Source of the DNA: JBAZUK01 sp041661445 | GTDB lineage: Bacteria > Chlamydiota > Chlamydiia > Chlamydiales > SM23-39 | Reading direction: 5' to 3' | DNA length: 64,000 bases | Assembly: GCA_041661445.1 (NCBI GenBank) | Contig: JBAZUK010000002.1 | Span: 62,001-126,000, forward strand | Shown here: positions 8,568 to 17,204 of the stretch, in pieces | Numbering within the stretch: the first letter of the stretch is position 1 | How the letters are laid out: each line of letters begins with the position of its first letter | Translations under genes and position numbers: made by a program | Notes under the pieces: generated by a model | Database searches by the model: none | What the model was told of the DNA's origin: nothing | The model's input: only the letters and a program-made list of their open reading frames with translations

Positions 8568-9565
8568 CTTTGAAAGAAGCTGTTTTAGTAACAGGAGGAG
8601 CTGGATATATTGGCTCCCAAAACTGCAAAAGTTTATTCAAAAATAATTTTATTCCAATTACATATGACAATCTATCCGAAGGGAATGAATATGCCGTTAA
8701 ATGGGGTCCATTAGTCAAAGCGGATTTATCAGATAAAAAAAGCTTAAGAAATACATTAAAAAAATATAAACCGAAAGCAGTAATGCATTTTGCTGCGAAC
8801 GCACTTGTTGGAGAATCGGTCCATAATCCTAAAAAATACTATGAGAACAATCTGATCGGCTCTTTAAATTTATTGGAAGCGATGTTAGAAAATGATATTA
8901 AGCATTTAATATTTTCTTCATCGTGCGCAACATATGGGCATCCCCAAAGCACACCCATCAAAGAGGAGCACCCGCAAAATCCAATATCTCCTTATGGCAA
9001 ATCCAAGCTGATGGTTGAACAGATTTTAAAAGATTACTCACAAGCTTACGGACTAAATTATATATCTCTAAGATATTTCAATGCTTCCGGAGCTGATTTA
9101 GATAATGATATCGGAGAAGACAGAAGAGTAGAAACCCATCTCATACCGCTTGCCATAGATACAGCTTTAGGGAAATATGAAAAATTAAATGTATATGGAA
9201 CCGATTTTAAAACAAGAGACGGAACTGCCATTAGAGATTATGTCCATATCGAGGACATAGCTGACGCTCATTTGAAAGCATTAAAGCTGCTTTTAAAAGA
9301 AAACAGATCATTACAAATAAATATAGGCTCCGAAATGGGCTTTTCAGTTTTTGAAATAATTGCTGAAATTGAAAAACAGATGGGTAAAAAAATAAATATT
9401 CAATTATGTGATCGAAGAGATGGAGACCCTGCTACTTTATTTGCAGACGCTTCTTTTGCAAAAAAAATTTTAAATTGGGATCCTGTTCATTCTAATTTAC
9501 ATACAATTATTAAATCGGCATTAAAATGGCATCAAAAAAAGAAAGATTTAAAAAATCTAAAATAG
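8564..9565 (+). CDS. galE: UDP-glucose 4-epimerase
   Basis: It interconverts UDP-glucose and UDP-galactose. The extended SDR fold is shown by GGAGYIGS near the N-terminus, the catalytic Ser/Tyr/Lys in SSSCATYG and SPYGKSK, the RYFNASGAD segment and RDGTAIRDYVH. The start is a TTG overlapping the previous TGA (TTGA), supported by AGGAG a few bases upstream; there is no better ATG. At 333 residues it has the usual length. It is translationally coupled to the sugar transferase. Confidence 0.93.
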   Translation: MTLKEAVLVTGGAGYIGSQNCKSLFKNNFIPITYDNLSEGNEYAVKWGPLVKADLSDKKSLRNTLKKYKPKAVMHFAANALVGESVHNPKKYYENNLIGSLNLLEAMLENDIKHLIFSSSCATYGHPQSTPIKEEHPQNPISPYGKSKLMVEQILKDYSQAYGLNYISLRYFNASGADLDNDIGEDRRVETHLIPLAIDTALGKYEKLNVYGTDFKTRDGTAIRDYVHIEDIADAHLKALKLLLKENRSLQINIGSEMGFSVFEIIAEIEKQMGKKINIQLCDRRDGDPATLFADASFAKKILNWDPVHSNLHTIIKSALKWHQKKKDLKNLK

Positions 9566-10068
9566 CACTGCTTTTTGTTACCTCATTTCTTTCTATGATA
9601 TTTTTTGACATCAAGTTTATTTATTTTGCGCCTTTTATTATTTTTCTTTTTTATAGATTAGGTTTTATATCGATTCTTTGGATTTCAATATTTATTGGAC
9701 TTTTTCAAGATCTCTTTTCTTCTGTTTTTTTCGGAATAAATGCAATTTCTTATTTTTTAACCTCGATTCTTTTATATAATCAAAAAAGGTTTTTCAATGA
9801 CAAGCCGATTAATCTCTCAATTTTCACAGTTGTTTTTTCAATGATTTTTTCAATATTCAATATTCTTTTATTTTTTATATTCGACAAAAAGCTTGCTTTA
9901 TCATTAAAGTGGTTGGTATCGGATATAATTTTATTTCCGATCTTAGATGGAATCTATACTTTAATTCTATTTGCTATTCCTATATGGCTTTTTGAAAAAT
10001 TTATGGTTTTAGGATTTAAAAATTTATGGATCAGATGCAAGATATTAATTTTTCAAAAATCACGCTAG
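9526..10068 (+). CDS. MreD-like integral membrane protein
   Basis: A 180-residue, very hydrophobic protein with about five membrane helices after a short basic N-terminus. The segment GLFQDLFSSVFFGINAISY recalls the GLLxDLLxxxPLGxxAL motif of the rod-shape protein MreD, and size and helix count agree, so MreD-like is my best guess. It overlaps the end of galE by 40 nt and the next gene by 43 nt, so it belongs to the same transcript. No ribosome-binding site supports the exact start, and a shorter product is possible. Confidence 0.55.
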   Translation: MASKKERFKKSKIALLFVTSFLSMIFFDIKFIYFAPFIIFLFYRLGFISILWISIFIGLFQDLFSSVFFGINAISYFLTSILLYNQKRFFNDKPINLSIFTVVFSMIFSIFNILLFFIFDKKLALSLKWLVSDIILFPILDGIYTLILFAIPIWLFEKFMVLGFKNLWIRCKILIFQKSR

Positions 10069-10829
10069 CAGCTATAGAAATTGCCCTGCAAACAGGTGAT
10101 ATTTTAAAAAAGGGTTTTAGCACTAGTTTTAAAATTAGCAAGAAGGAAGGCAGGCACAATTTAGTAACTGAATATGACCTTCTATCTGAAAAAAAAATTA
10201 TAGAGTTTATTAATCAAAGATTTTATGATCATAGCATTTTAAGTGAAGAAAAAGGTGAAGTTCAAAGCAAGGGTGAATATAAGTGGATAATAGATCCTTT
10301 GGATGGCACAGTAAACTTTGCTCATTCCATCCCCTTTTTTTCTGTGAGCATCGGAATAAAAAAAAATGATGATCTTATCTCCTCAGTGATTTACGCTCCA
10401 CTTCTTAACGAACTGTTTGTTGCAGAAAAAGGAAAAGGCGCCTATTTGAATGGTCAAAGAATATTTGTAAGCAATACCAAAAATATCGATGATGCTATTT
10501 TAGCAACTGGATTTCCTTACGATTTGATTAATAACCCAAATCAGTGTTTAGACTATTTTGTTAAAATTGCAAAATTAGGCCTGCCGATAAGACGGCTTGG
10601 GTGTGCAAGCTTAGATCTGGCTTATGTCGCTTCCGGGAGGTTTGATGTTTTTTGGGAAACCGGACTAGGTCCTTGGGATTGCGCCGGAGGAATTCTACTT
10701 ATCGAAGAAGCTAATGGAAAAATAACCAATTGGGATAATAGCAAAATAAAATTACAAAATAAAAATGCCGTTATTGCAACAAATTCTTATTTACATGAAA
10801 GTTTAATAGATATATTTAGAGATATATGA
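10026..10829 (+). CDS. inositol monophosphatase family phosphatase (SuhB-like)
   Basis: A Mg-dependent sugar phosphatase of the FIG superfamily, 267 residues. The metal-binding motifs are visible in order: SEEKG, the IDPLDGTVNFAH signature, and WDCAGGILLIEEANG near the C-terminus. Substrates in this family include inositol phosphates, other sugar phosphates and NADP, so the true substrate is unknown. The start overlaps the preceding gene; an in-frame ATG nine bases later is an alternative. Its stop overlaps the folD start (ATGA). Confidence 0.88.
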   Translation: MDQMQDINFSKITLAAIEIALQTGDILKKGFSTSFKISKKEGRHNLVTEYDLLSEKKIIEFINQRFYDHSILSEEKGEVQSKGEYKWIIDPLDGTVNFAHSIPFFSVSIGIKKNDDLISSVIYAPLLNELFVAEKGKGAYLNGQRIFVSNTKNIDDAILATGFPYDLINNPNQCLDYFVKIAKLGLPIRRLGCASLDLAYVASGRFDVFWETGLGPWDCAGGILLIEEANGKITNWDNSKIKLQNKNAVIATNSYLHESLIDIFRDI

Positions 10830-11698
10830 TTATTGATGGAAAAAAAATTGCAGCATCACTCAACGATGAACTAAAAAACAAAATTCTTGGTTTGTCCAAA
10901 AAACCCTCTTTGTGTGTTGTTATTGTCGGGTCAGATTTTGCGTCTGAGATTTATATAAGAAACAAAAAAAGAGCCTGCGAGAATGTCGGAATCGTTTTCA
11001 ATTTAACACGTTTTAATGAAACGGTTAGTGAAAAAGATGTCCTAAAAAATATTAACGATCTGAATCATAATGAAGAAATTGATGGAATTATAGTTCAAAT
11101 GCCTTTGCCCAAACATATTGATCCGATTAAAGTAATAGAAGCTATAGACCCAAATAAAGATGTTGATGGTTTTCATCCTTTAAACGTTGGAAAAATGCTT
11201 ATAGGAGATGAAAGCGGATTTTTACCTTGTACCCCTTATGGAATAAAAGTATTACTGGAAAAAAGTTTGATCGAAGTAGAAACAAAACATGTAGTGATTG
11301 TTGGCAGAAGCAATATTGTGGGAAAACCATTAGCAGCAATACTGATGCAGAAAAAACATAACTGCAATGCAACTGTTACAATAGCTCATAGTTTTTCTAA
11401 AAATCTAAAAGATCTCACAAGATCGGCAGACATTTTAGTGGCAGCTATAGGAAAACCGCATTTTATTACAAAAGAACTGGTTTCAAAAAAAACAGTCGTT
11501 ATCGATGTGGGAATGAATCATCTTAAACAGAAGGACGGCACAACGAAATTGGTCGGAGATGTTGATTTTGATGAAGTTTCCAAAATAGCATCTTATATTA
11601 CCCCGGTGCCCGGAGGTGTAGGTCCAATGACAGTTGCCATGCTGTTGCAAAACACATTTAAAAGTTATCACAGAAGAAGCTTATGCAGAAAAATATAG
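10826..11698 (+). CDS. folD: bifunctional methylenetetrahydrofolate dehydrogenase/cyclohydrolase FolD
   Basis: It interconverts 5,10-methylene-, methenyl- and 10-formyl-tetrahydrofolate with NADP+, supplying one-carbon units. The 290 residues include VQMPLPKHI, DVDGFHP, the nucleotide-binding GRSNIVGKPLA and the C-terminal signature PVPGGVGPMTVAMLLQNT. It is coupled to the upstream gene by ATGA and overlaps rnr by 16 nt. The function is well supported by intact motifs and normal length. Confidence 0.95.
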   Translation: MIIDGKKIAASLNDELKNKILGLSKKPSLCVVIVGSDFASEIYIRNKKRACENVGIVFNLTRFNETVSEKDVLKNINDLNHNEEIDGIIVQMPLPKHIDPIKVIEAIDPNKDVDGFHPLNVGKMLIGDESGFLPCTPYGIKVLLEKSLIEVETKHVVIVGRSNIVGKPLAAILMQKKHNCNATVTIAHSFSKNLKDLTRSADILVAAIGKPHFITKELVSKKTVVIDVGMNHLKQKDGTTKLVGDVDFDEVSKIASYITPVPGGVGPMTVAMLLQNTFKSYHRRSLCRKI

Positions 11699-13557
11699 TT
11701 GAAGGTATTTTACGAACAAATCCAAGAGGATTTGGGTTTGTCGTAGTAAAAGACAAATCCATACAAGATGTTTTTATACCCAAGTCTGAAATAAAAAATG
11801 CTATCGAAGGCGATCTTGTCGAAGTAGAAATTAAACAGATAAATCCAAAGGGTCCTGAAGGAAAAATTATTAGAATCTTAAAAAGAGAAAGAAAAAACCT
11901 TGCAGGAATCATTTTACAGAAATTGCAAAAAAATTATTTGGCTTATGTTCCGACATTAGGTCTTGACTGGCACGTTGTTGTCCTTTCAGACAAAAAACTG
12001 GAAGTTGGAGACAGATTAATAATTGAGCCTTTAGAGTGGGACAGTGAAAAAGACAAAACCGTTTGTAAAATGATAAAATTTTTATCTAACATTTCCGATG
12101 CTTCAAAAGATACTGAAGCTGCAATTTACGAATTTGAAATAAAAGACGAATTTTCCAAAGAGGCAATATCTGAAGCTAAAAGTTTTAAAATTGAAAAAAA
12201 CGATCTCAAAAATAGAAAAGATTTAACAGATTTGAATGCAATTACCATTGATCCGACTGATGCAAAAGATTATGATGACGCGGTTTCTCTGACAAAAGAC
12301 CAAAACAATCATTTTCATTTGGGAGTTCACATAACAGATGTTGCTCACTATGTCAAAAAAAACAGTTTTTTAGATATTGAAGCTAAAGAAAGAGGCAATT
12401 CTACATATTTTCCTCAAAGATGTACCCCCATGCTCCCCTTTGAGCTGTCAAATGACCTATGCAGTTTAAAACCGGACACCATCAGGCTCACAGTATCGGT
12501 TCAGATGGAATTTGATACTTTGGGAAATCTTGTTTGTTATGATATTGAAAGATCTTATATAGAAAGCAAAAAAAGATTTTCTTACGAAGAAGCAAAAAAA
12601 GTATTGGATTCTCCTAAGGATTGTCAATTTAAAAAAAATCTTCAAGAAATGGTTGAACTTTGTCTAATATTGAAAAAAATCAGATTGGACAGAGGAAGTA
12701 TTGATTTTTCAATTTCTGAATCAAAACTCGTATTAGATAAAAATGGCGTCCCAATAGAAATGAAAAAAATCGAATATGATATAACCCATCAATTAATTGA
12801 AGAGTTCATGTTAAAAGCCAATGAAATAGTTGCCAAACACTTAAGCTCTTTAGGCAAACACCTAATTTTTAGAATTCACGAAGAGCCTTCTTCTGAAAAA
12901 TTTAATGATTTTTTTGAACTGGCAAGATCTTTAGGATTTTCACTTCCCCAAAAACCTACACAGCAAGATATTCAGAATCTTTTTGTGAAAGCCAAGGAAA
13001 CAGAACATCTGCAACTGCTATCTATTAGCTTTATAAAAAATTTAAAGCTTGCTCACTATTCTCCGGATAATGTCGGCCATTTTGGACTAGCTTTGGAATA
13101 TTACACACACTTTACATCGCCAATAAGAAGATACTCAGATCTGATCATTCAAAGAATATTATTTAATGAAGAAGACGAAAATACAAATTTCGATGAAGTC
13201 GCAAAAATTTGTTCCGATAAAGAACGTAATTCATTTCGTGCTGAAAACTCTGTAATTACTCTGAAAAAATTAAGATTATTACAAAAAATAATTTCTACTG
13301 ACTCGAGAAAAATCTTTACTGCAGTTGTAACAAAAGTAAAACCCTTTGGGATTTATTTTGAATTAGATGAGTATTTGGTTGAAGGTTTCTTGCATGTTTC
13401 AGAAATCGAAGACGACTATTATGAATATTATCAAGAATCTTCAAAACTAATTGGCAAACACAAAAACAAAACTCTATCAATCGGCACAAAAATAAAACTA
13501 AAAGTAGAAGATATAGATTTAATACTCCATGAAACAACATTCCGTTTTATTAAATAA
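11683..13557 (+). CDS. rnr: ribonuclease R family 3'-5' exoribonuclease
   Basis: A processive 3'-5' exoribonuclease of the RNB superfamily, acting in mRNA and rRNA turnover. It has an N-terminal cold-shock-type RNA-binding region (RTNPRGFGFVVV), the RNB domain with the catalytic Asp cluster in DPTDAKDYDDAVS and the HFTSPIRRYSDL motif, and a C-terminal S1 domain (VKPFGIYFELDEYLVEGF). At 624 residues it is shorter than E. coli RNase R, lacking the extra N-terminal and Lys-rich C-terminal segments. It is the last gene of the plus-strand run begun at ugd or at the promoter before 7899. Confidence 0.92.
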   Translation: MQKNIVEGILRTNPRGFGFVVVKDKSIQDVFIPKSEIKNAIEGDLVEVEIKQINPKGPEGKIIRILKRERKNLAGIILQKLQKNYLAYVPTLGLDWHVVVLSDKKLEVGDRLIIEPLEWDSEKDKTVCKMIKFLSNISDASKDTEAAIYEFEIKDEFSKEAISEAKSFKIEKNDLKNRKDLTDLNAITIDPTDAKDYDDAVSLTKDQNNHFHLGVHITDVAHYVKKNSFLDIEAKERGNSTYFPQRCTPMLPFELSNDLCSLKPDTIRLTVSVQMEFDTLGNLVCYDIERSYIESKKRFSYEEAKKVLDSPKDCQFKKNLQEMVELCLILKKIRLDRGSIDFSISESKLVLDKNGVPIEMKKIEYDITHQLIEEFMLKANEIVAKHLSSLGKHLIFRIHEEPSSEKFNDFFELARSLGFSLPQKPTQQDIQNLFVKAKETEHLQLLSISFIKNLKLAHYSPDNVGHFGLALEYYTHFTSPIRRYSDLIIQRILFNEEDENTNFDEVAKICSDKERNSFRAENSVITLKKLRLLQKIISTDSRKIFTAVVTKVKPFGIYFELDEYLVEGFLHVSEIEDDYYEYYQESSKLIGKHKNKTLSIGTKIKLKVEDIDLILHETTFRFIK

Positions 13558-13590
13558 GGCTCCTAAAAAAAATATAAAGAAGCCAAATGG

Positions 13591-14478
13591 TTATTGAACA
13601 ATTTCTTTTTCAAAATGCCAATCACCCCAAGAACCATTTTCTCTATTTATAATTTTTAATTTTTTGTCATCGATCTGACAAACAAAATATGAATTGTCTT
13701 TCATCGCACCTGAGGAAAAAACATCAATCCCTTTCCAAACTATATGAAAAACGGAATGCTGATGGCCCTGAAATATGGCTGCGACATTATAATCTTTTAT
13801 GACCTGATAATAATTCTCTCTTTCCTCAGAAGTCCACCAGTCATCTGAATATCCATCAAATCCATAATGATGAAATAAGACAAGTGGAGTTTTTGGATCT
13901 TTTAAATTATTTTGTAAATCATATTTTAAAAAAGTTAAGCTTTGTTCGGCTTCTTCAGAATCCCCCGGATAAATATTGAGCTGAATAAAATGCACACCTT
14001 CCCAATCCCATGAATAATGCAAACCGTTTTCAGAAATATTTATGTTTTCTTTCCTATTTTGATTTCTATATTTTATGCTGTCCTGAACCCATTCAAGCCA
14101 TGCAAGGTTGTCATGATTTCCATAGCCTTCAAAAACAGGGAAATTTAAAAGATTTTCTCCGTTCAGTCCATAATCGGAAATGAAGCCATCCAATTGCAGA
14201 AACCGAAAGTATAAAGACAAGCCGTACCATTGCCAGAATGATCCCATATCAGTTAAATCTCCTGTTACAATAACAGCCTTCGGACTTTGAACTGTTCCAC
14301 CAAAAAACTCCGGATAATTTTGATTTGGGAGCTGATTCATGTCATAAATCACTTGCTTGTTGATTTCTTCATTACTGGATAATTGTTCCTGGCCGTAATG
14401 AGGATCCGTTCCTACAAAAAAAGTTACAGATGCTTCAAGATAAGTAATAAAACATGTTAGAAAAAAAATCTTTTTCAT
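13591..14478 (-). CDS. secreted calcineurin-like metallophosphoesterase
   Basis: A 295-residue protein with a short signal peptide (MKKIFFLTCFITYLEAS) and the complete binuclear-metal motif set of the calcineurin-like superfamily: TDPHYG, VTGDLTD, GYGNHD, LFHHYG and GHQHS. It is therefore probably an active exported phosphoesterase. The substrate is unknown. It stands alone on the minus strand, converging with rnr, and nothing nearby suggests a pathway. A nutrient-scavenging or host-directed role is possible but is inference. It looks like an accessory gene. Confidence 0.85.
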   Translation of the reverse strand: MKKIFFLTCFITYLEASVTFFVGTDPHYGQEQLSSNEEINKQVIYDMNQLPNQNYPEFFGGTVQSPKAVIVTGDLTDMGSFWQWYGLSLYFRFLQLDGFISDYGLNGENLLNFPVFEGYGNHDNLAWLEWVQDSIKYRNQNRKENINISENGLHYSWDWEGVHFIQLNIYPGDSEEAEQSLTFLKYDLQNNLKDPKTPLVLFHHYGFDGYSDDWWTSEERENYYQVIKDYNVAAIFQGHQHSVFHIVWKGIDVFSSGAMKDNSYFVCQIDDKKLKIINRENGSWGDWHFEKEIVQ

Positions 14479-14632
14479 ATATCCCTCTAAAAAAAAAATT
14501 AAAAAAAAGATTATATAAACATAAAACGAATATAATAAATAAAAATTTTATAATTTTTTTTGAAGTATGAAATGTGAATTAATATTTTTTATACTTTTAA
14601 ATATCCTGAATCCTAGATTTTTTTAAAAATTA

Positions 14633-14661
14633 TTGATTTTTGCTATTAAAATCATTAAAAT
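14633..14661 (+). promoter_or_regulatory. predicted promoter of the 14711 gene
   Basis: TTGATT (14633-14638), 17-bp spacer, TAAAAT (14656-14661). A start near 14668 would give a leader of about 43 nt. Confidence 0.4.
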
Positions 14662-14710
14662 AATTCAATCTTCAACAATTAAATATTAATCATCCAGGTA
14701 ATATATATAA

Positions 14711-15832
14711 ATGTCTGCAAATTCTATTGTTTCTAATAAAGGAAGTGATAGTCCTCTTCTTCTTCTTTTCGGTAAACACACTGATAAGCCTCAAGTTACG
14801 ATCGACTTTGTTAATTCTTTCGTTACAAAATTAAATGGCTATTGTGTAGTTCCTGAATGTATCATTAAAGGCTGGTTAGTTGGACTAAGAACCGAATGCG
14901 ATGAATTATATGATCAAGGGGAACTTGATAGACTAAAAAAAGATATTAAATTGATTTTTAAAAAAATCGTACCAGATTCAACAGATGCCCGAATAGCATA
15001 TATAACAGCAACTGCGATTTCATCTGAAAAACCTGAAAAAATTGAACAATTAACAAAAAGCACAAAAAAAGTTTTTTATATTTGTCCTGAAGCCTTTTTT
15101 TCAAGAATGTATAATACATTTATTCCCGATAGAGATAATTTATCTGAATCCGATAGCGATAAAGATGAAAAAGATGAATTAAAAAAAATATCTGCCAAGT
15201 GGAGTCCGGCGTCATATGGAATTACCCACTTAGTTCTTGCCAGCCTGATTGAAAAAAAAATGCCCTTTTATTTTGAATCTACCTCAACAAGTACTCTCAC
15301 CAAGAATTCTTTCTTATTTTATAAAAAACATGGATATTCAATTCATCTGGTTCATACAACAATGCCGACAGCAGTGCTCTGTGAAGTTTTTAGAAGAAAA
15401 ACAAGTCAGCTTCCTGACCAACAAACGCTTGAAGATGTTAAAAAAAACGCTAGACTGCTGGCTCAAAGGATCAATGATACTTTCTTAAAACATGCCCAGA
15501 TTATTAGCTTTTTCTTCAGAAATAATGTTAATGAGCCTGCCGTACTAACAGCTACGTGGGAAAAAATAGAAGAATCGGATTCTTTAAAAATTTACAATGA
15601 GGAAATGTATGCAGCTTTAAAAGAAGCTCATGACAAAGGTGTTGAAGTATCGGCAAAAATAAAAAAAAAGTCGGGTTCTTTAAAAATTTACAATGAGGAA
15701 ATGTATGCAGCTTTAAAAGAAACTCATGACAAAGCTGTTGAAGAATCGGTAGAAATAAAAGAAATTTCCCAAGAAGATTCAAAAGCATTATTTTGGGGAG
15801 AAAGTGTAGAATCGCATTTGATCAAAGTTTGA
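14711..15832 (+). CDS. hypothetical protein, possibly a degenerate zeta-toxin-like fold, with tandem C-terminal repeat
   Basis: A 373-residue soluble protein I cannot assign firmly. The middle part (about residues 115-250: YICPEAFFSRM, then HLVLASLIEKKMPFYFEST, then KKHGYSIHLVHTTMP and an Arg-rich segment) follows the order of a zeta-toxin/nucleoside-kinase fold. No P-loop GxxxxGK is visible, so catalysis would be doubtful. An acidic linker (about 143-155) interrupts it. Near the C-terminus a 32-residue unit (SLKIYNEEMYAALKE...) occurs twice, encoded by a 96-bp tandem duplication. It lies 4 nt before mpg. Confidence 0.6.
   Translation: MSANSIVSNKGSDSPLLLLFGKHTDKPQVTIDFVNSFVTKLNGYCVVPECIIKGWLVGLRTECDELYDQGELDRLKKDIKLIFKKIVPDSTDARIAYITATAISSEKPEKIEQLTKSTKKVFYICPEAFFSRMYNTFIPDRDNLSESDSDKDEKDELKKISAKWSPASYGITHLVLASLIEKKMPFYFESTSTSTLTKNSFLFYKKHGYSIHLVHTTMPTAVLCEVFRRKTSQLPDQQTLEDVKKNARLLAQRINDTFLKHAQIISFFFRNNVNEPAVLTATWEKIEESDSLKIYNEEMYAALKEAHDKGVEVSAKIKKKSGSLKIYNEEMYAALKETHDKAVEESVEIKEISQEDSKALFWGESVESHLIKV
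15581..15772 (+). repeat. 96-bp tandem duplication inside the 14711 gene
   Basis: Copy 1 (15581-15676) and copy 2 (15677-15772) are adjacent and in frame. Their first 45 or so bases are identical and the rest diverges. The unit encodes a charged, probably helical 32-residue segment. Confidence 0.9.
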
Positions 15833-15836
15833 TTTT

Positions 15837-16442
15837 ATGTCTGTTTTAGGAATAGATTTCTATATAAATAATGATGTTATCGATATAGGACAAAAGCTTT
15901 TAGGAAAATTTTTATTCACAAAAATTGATAACGAGCCTTTAACCGGCGGAATGATAGTAGAAACTGAAAGCTATAAAGGAATAGAAGATAAAGCATGTCA
16001 TGCATACATGAATAAAAGAACAAATAGAAATACTGTGATGTATGAACAGGGAGGCATAGCTTATGTATATATATGTTATGGGATCCACTCACTTCTAAAC
16101 ATAGTTACCAATAAAAAAGATATTCCGGATGCGGTTCTAATAAGGGCAATTGAACCCATTGAGGGAATTGCAACAATGTTACAAAGAAGAAGCAAAAGCT
16201 CTTTAAGCAGGAGTTTAACTGCGGGGCCAGCAGCACTTACCTATGCTTTAAATGTCACAAAAAAACTAAATGGCATTTCATTAAATAGTGATAAGATTTG
16301 GATTGAAGATAGAGGAATAAATATCTCGAAAGATGAAATTATCTGTTCAAGCAGAGTCGGTGTTGAATATGCTGGCGAACATGCAAAACTCCCCTGGAGA
16401 TTTAGAATAAAGGAGAGTAACTGGACAAGTCTTGCCAAATAA
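15837..16442 (+). CDS. mpg: 3-methyladenine DNA glycosylase (AAG/MPG family)
   Basis: A base-excision repair glycosylase that removes alkylated and deaminated purines. The 201 residues match the AAG fold: ETESYKG with the catalytic Glu, KACHAYMNKRTNRN, YVYICYGIHSLLNIV, the AVLIRAIEP segment and a GPAAL motif. The length is standard for bacterial members. It starts 4 nt after the preceding gene, so the two are probably cotranscribed. There is no sign of degeneration. Confidence 0.93.
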   Translation: MSVLGIDFYINNDVIDIGQKLLGKFLFTKIDNEPLTGGMIVETESYKGIEDKACHAYMNKRTNRNTVMYEQGGIAYVYICYGIHSLLNIVTNKKDIPDAVLIRAIEPIEGIATMLQRRSKSSLSRSLTAGPAALTYALNVTKKLNGISLNSDKIWIEDRGINISKDEIICSSRVGVEYAGEHAKLPWRFRIKESNWTSLAK

Positions 16443-16459
16443 ATCTAACTAACTATAGA
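16432..16459 (+). promoter_or_regulatory. predicted promoter of first DUF502 gene
   Basis: TTGCCA (16432-16437), 16-bp spacer, TATAGA (16454-16459), followed by ATAAGCT. The second DUF502 paralogue has nearly the same arrangement, which argues for a duplicated promoter. Confidence 0.45.
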
Positions 16460-16480
16460 ATAAGCTTAAAAAGTTGGTAT

Positions 16481-17113
16481 ATGAAAAAATATTTCATAAC
16501 AGGATTTGTCATTCTTCTTCCATTGATTTTAACCGTCCTGATTTTTGTTTTTGCTATAAATTTTTTAACCCAGCCATTTATTGACCTAGTTATTAAGATC
16601 GTCTCTAAAACAAACATAAATCACTTGCCGCCTTATATAATAAAATACGGAAGTCAAATAGCGATCCTGATTATTTTGTTTGTTCTAACTCTTTTTCTAG
16701 GCTTTTTAGCCCATAATTTTATTTTTAGATCCTTAATACAAGGATGTGAAAAAATTGTAAAATCTATTCCGTTTGTTAATAAGGTCTACAAAACATCCCA
16801 AGACATAATTAAAAATTTGTTTATTAAAGAAAAAAGCTCCTTCAAGCAGGTTGTTTTGGTTCCTTTTCCTAATGAGGATTTATACAGCATCGGTTTTATA
16901 AGCAGAGAAGCGCCGAATTCTTGCAGCGACGCTCTTCAAAAAGATCTGGTTTCCGTGCTAATCCCTGCTACTCCAAATCCAACAACAGGTTTTATGGTAT
17001 TGTTTGAAAAAAAAGATTTACTTTACTTGGACATGAAACCGGAAGATGCAATAAAATTCGTGGTTTCCTGCGGAGTGATAATACCTAAAAAAAATGAAGT
17101 TAAAATAAGTTGA
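16481..17113 (+). CDS. DUF502 membrane protein, paralogue 1
   Basis: A 210-residue protein of the DUF502 family: a basic N-terminus (MKKYFITGF), two hydrophobic segments (about residues 5-32 and 55-80), then a soluble domain with KSIPFVNKVYKTSQD, VVLVPFPNEDLYSIGF, the strongly conserved PATPNPTTGFMV and a C-terminal MKPEDAIKFVVSCGVI. The family has no established biochemical function; it is found in bacteria and plants. It is the first of three tandem paralogues. Confidence 0.85.
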   Translation: MKKYFITGFVILLPLILTVLIFVFAINFLTQPFIDLVIKIVSKTNINHLPPYIIKYGSQIAILIILFVLTLFLGFLAHNFIFRSLIQGCEKIVKSIPFVNKVYKTSQDIIKNLFIKEKSSFKQVVLVPFPNEDLYSIGFISREAPNSCSDALQKDLVSVLIPATPNPTTGFMVLFEKKDLLYLDMKPEDAIKFVVSCGVIIPKKNEVKIS

Positions 17114-17154
17114 AAAAAGAAAAAAAATCTATAATCAAAACAAGTGAACTAATA

Positions 17155-17182
17155 TTGCTAAATAAATCAAATTCTTTATAGA
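17155..17182 (+). promoter_or_regulatory. predicted promoter of second DUF502 gene
   Basis: TTGCTA (17155-17160), 16-bp spacer, TATAGA (17177-17182), followed by ATTAAGCT. It resembles the element before the first paralogue in both sequence and spacing. Confidence 0.45.
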
Positions 17183-17204
17183 ATTAAGCTACAAAGGTAA
17201 AAAA

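Noticed and set aside
13558..13590. Possible terminator between rnr and the phosphoesterase gene (GGCT...AGCC)
   Set aside because: Only 4 paired bases around a long A-rich loop; too weak to call.
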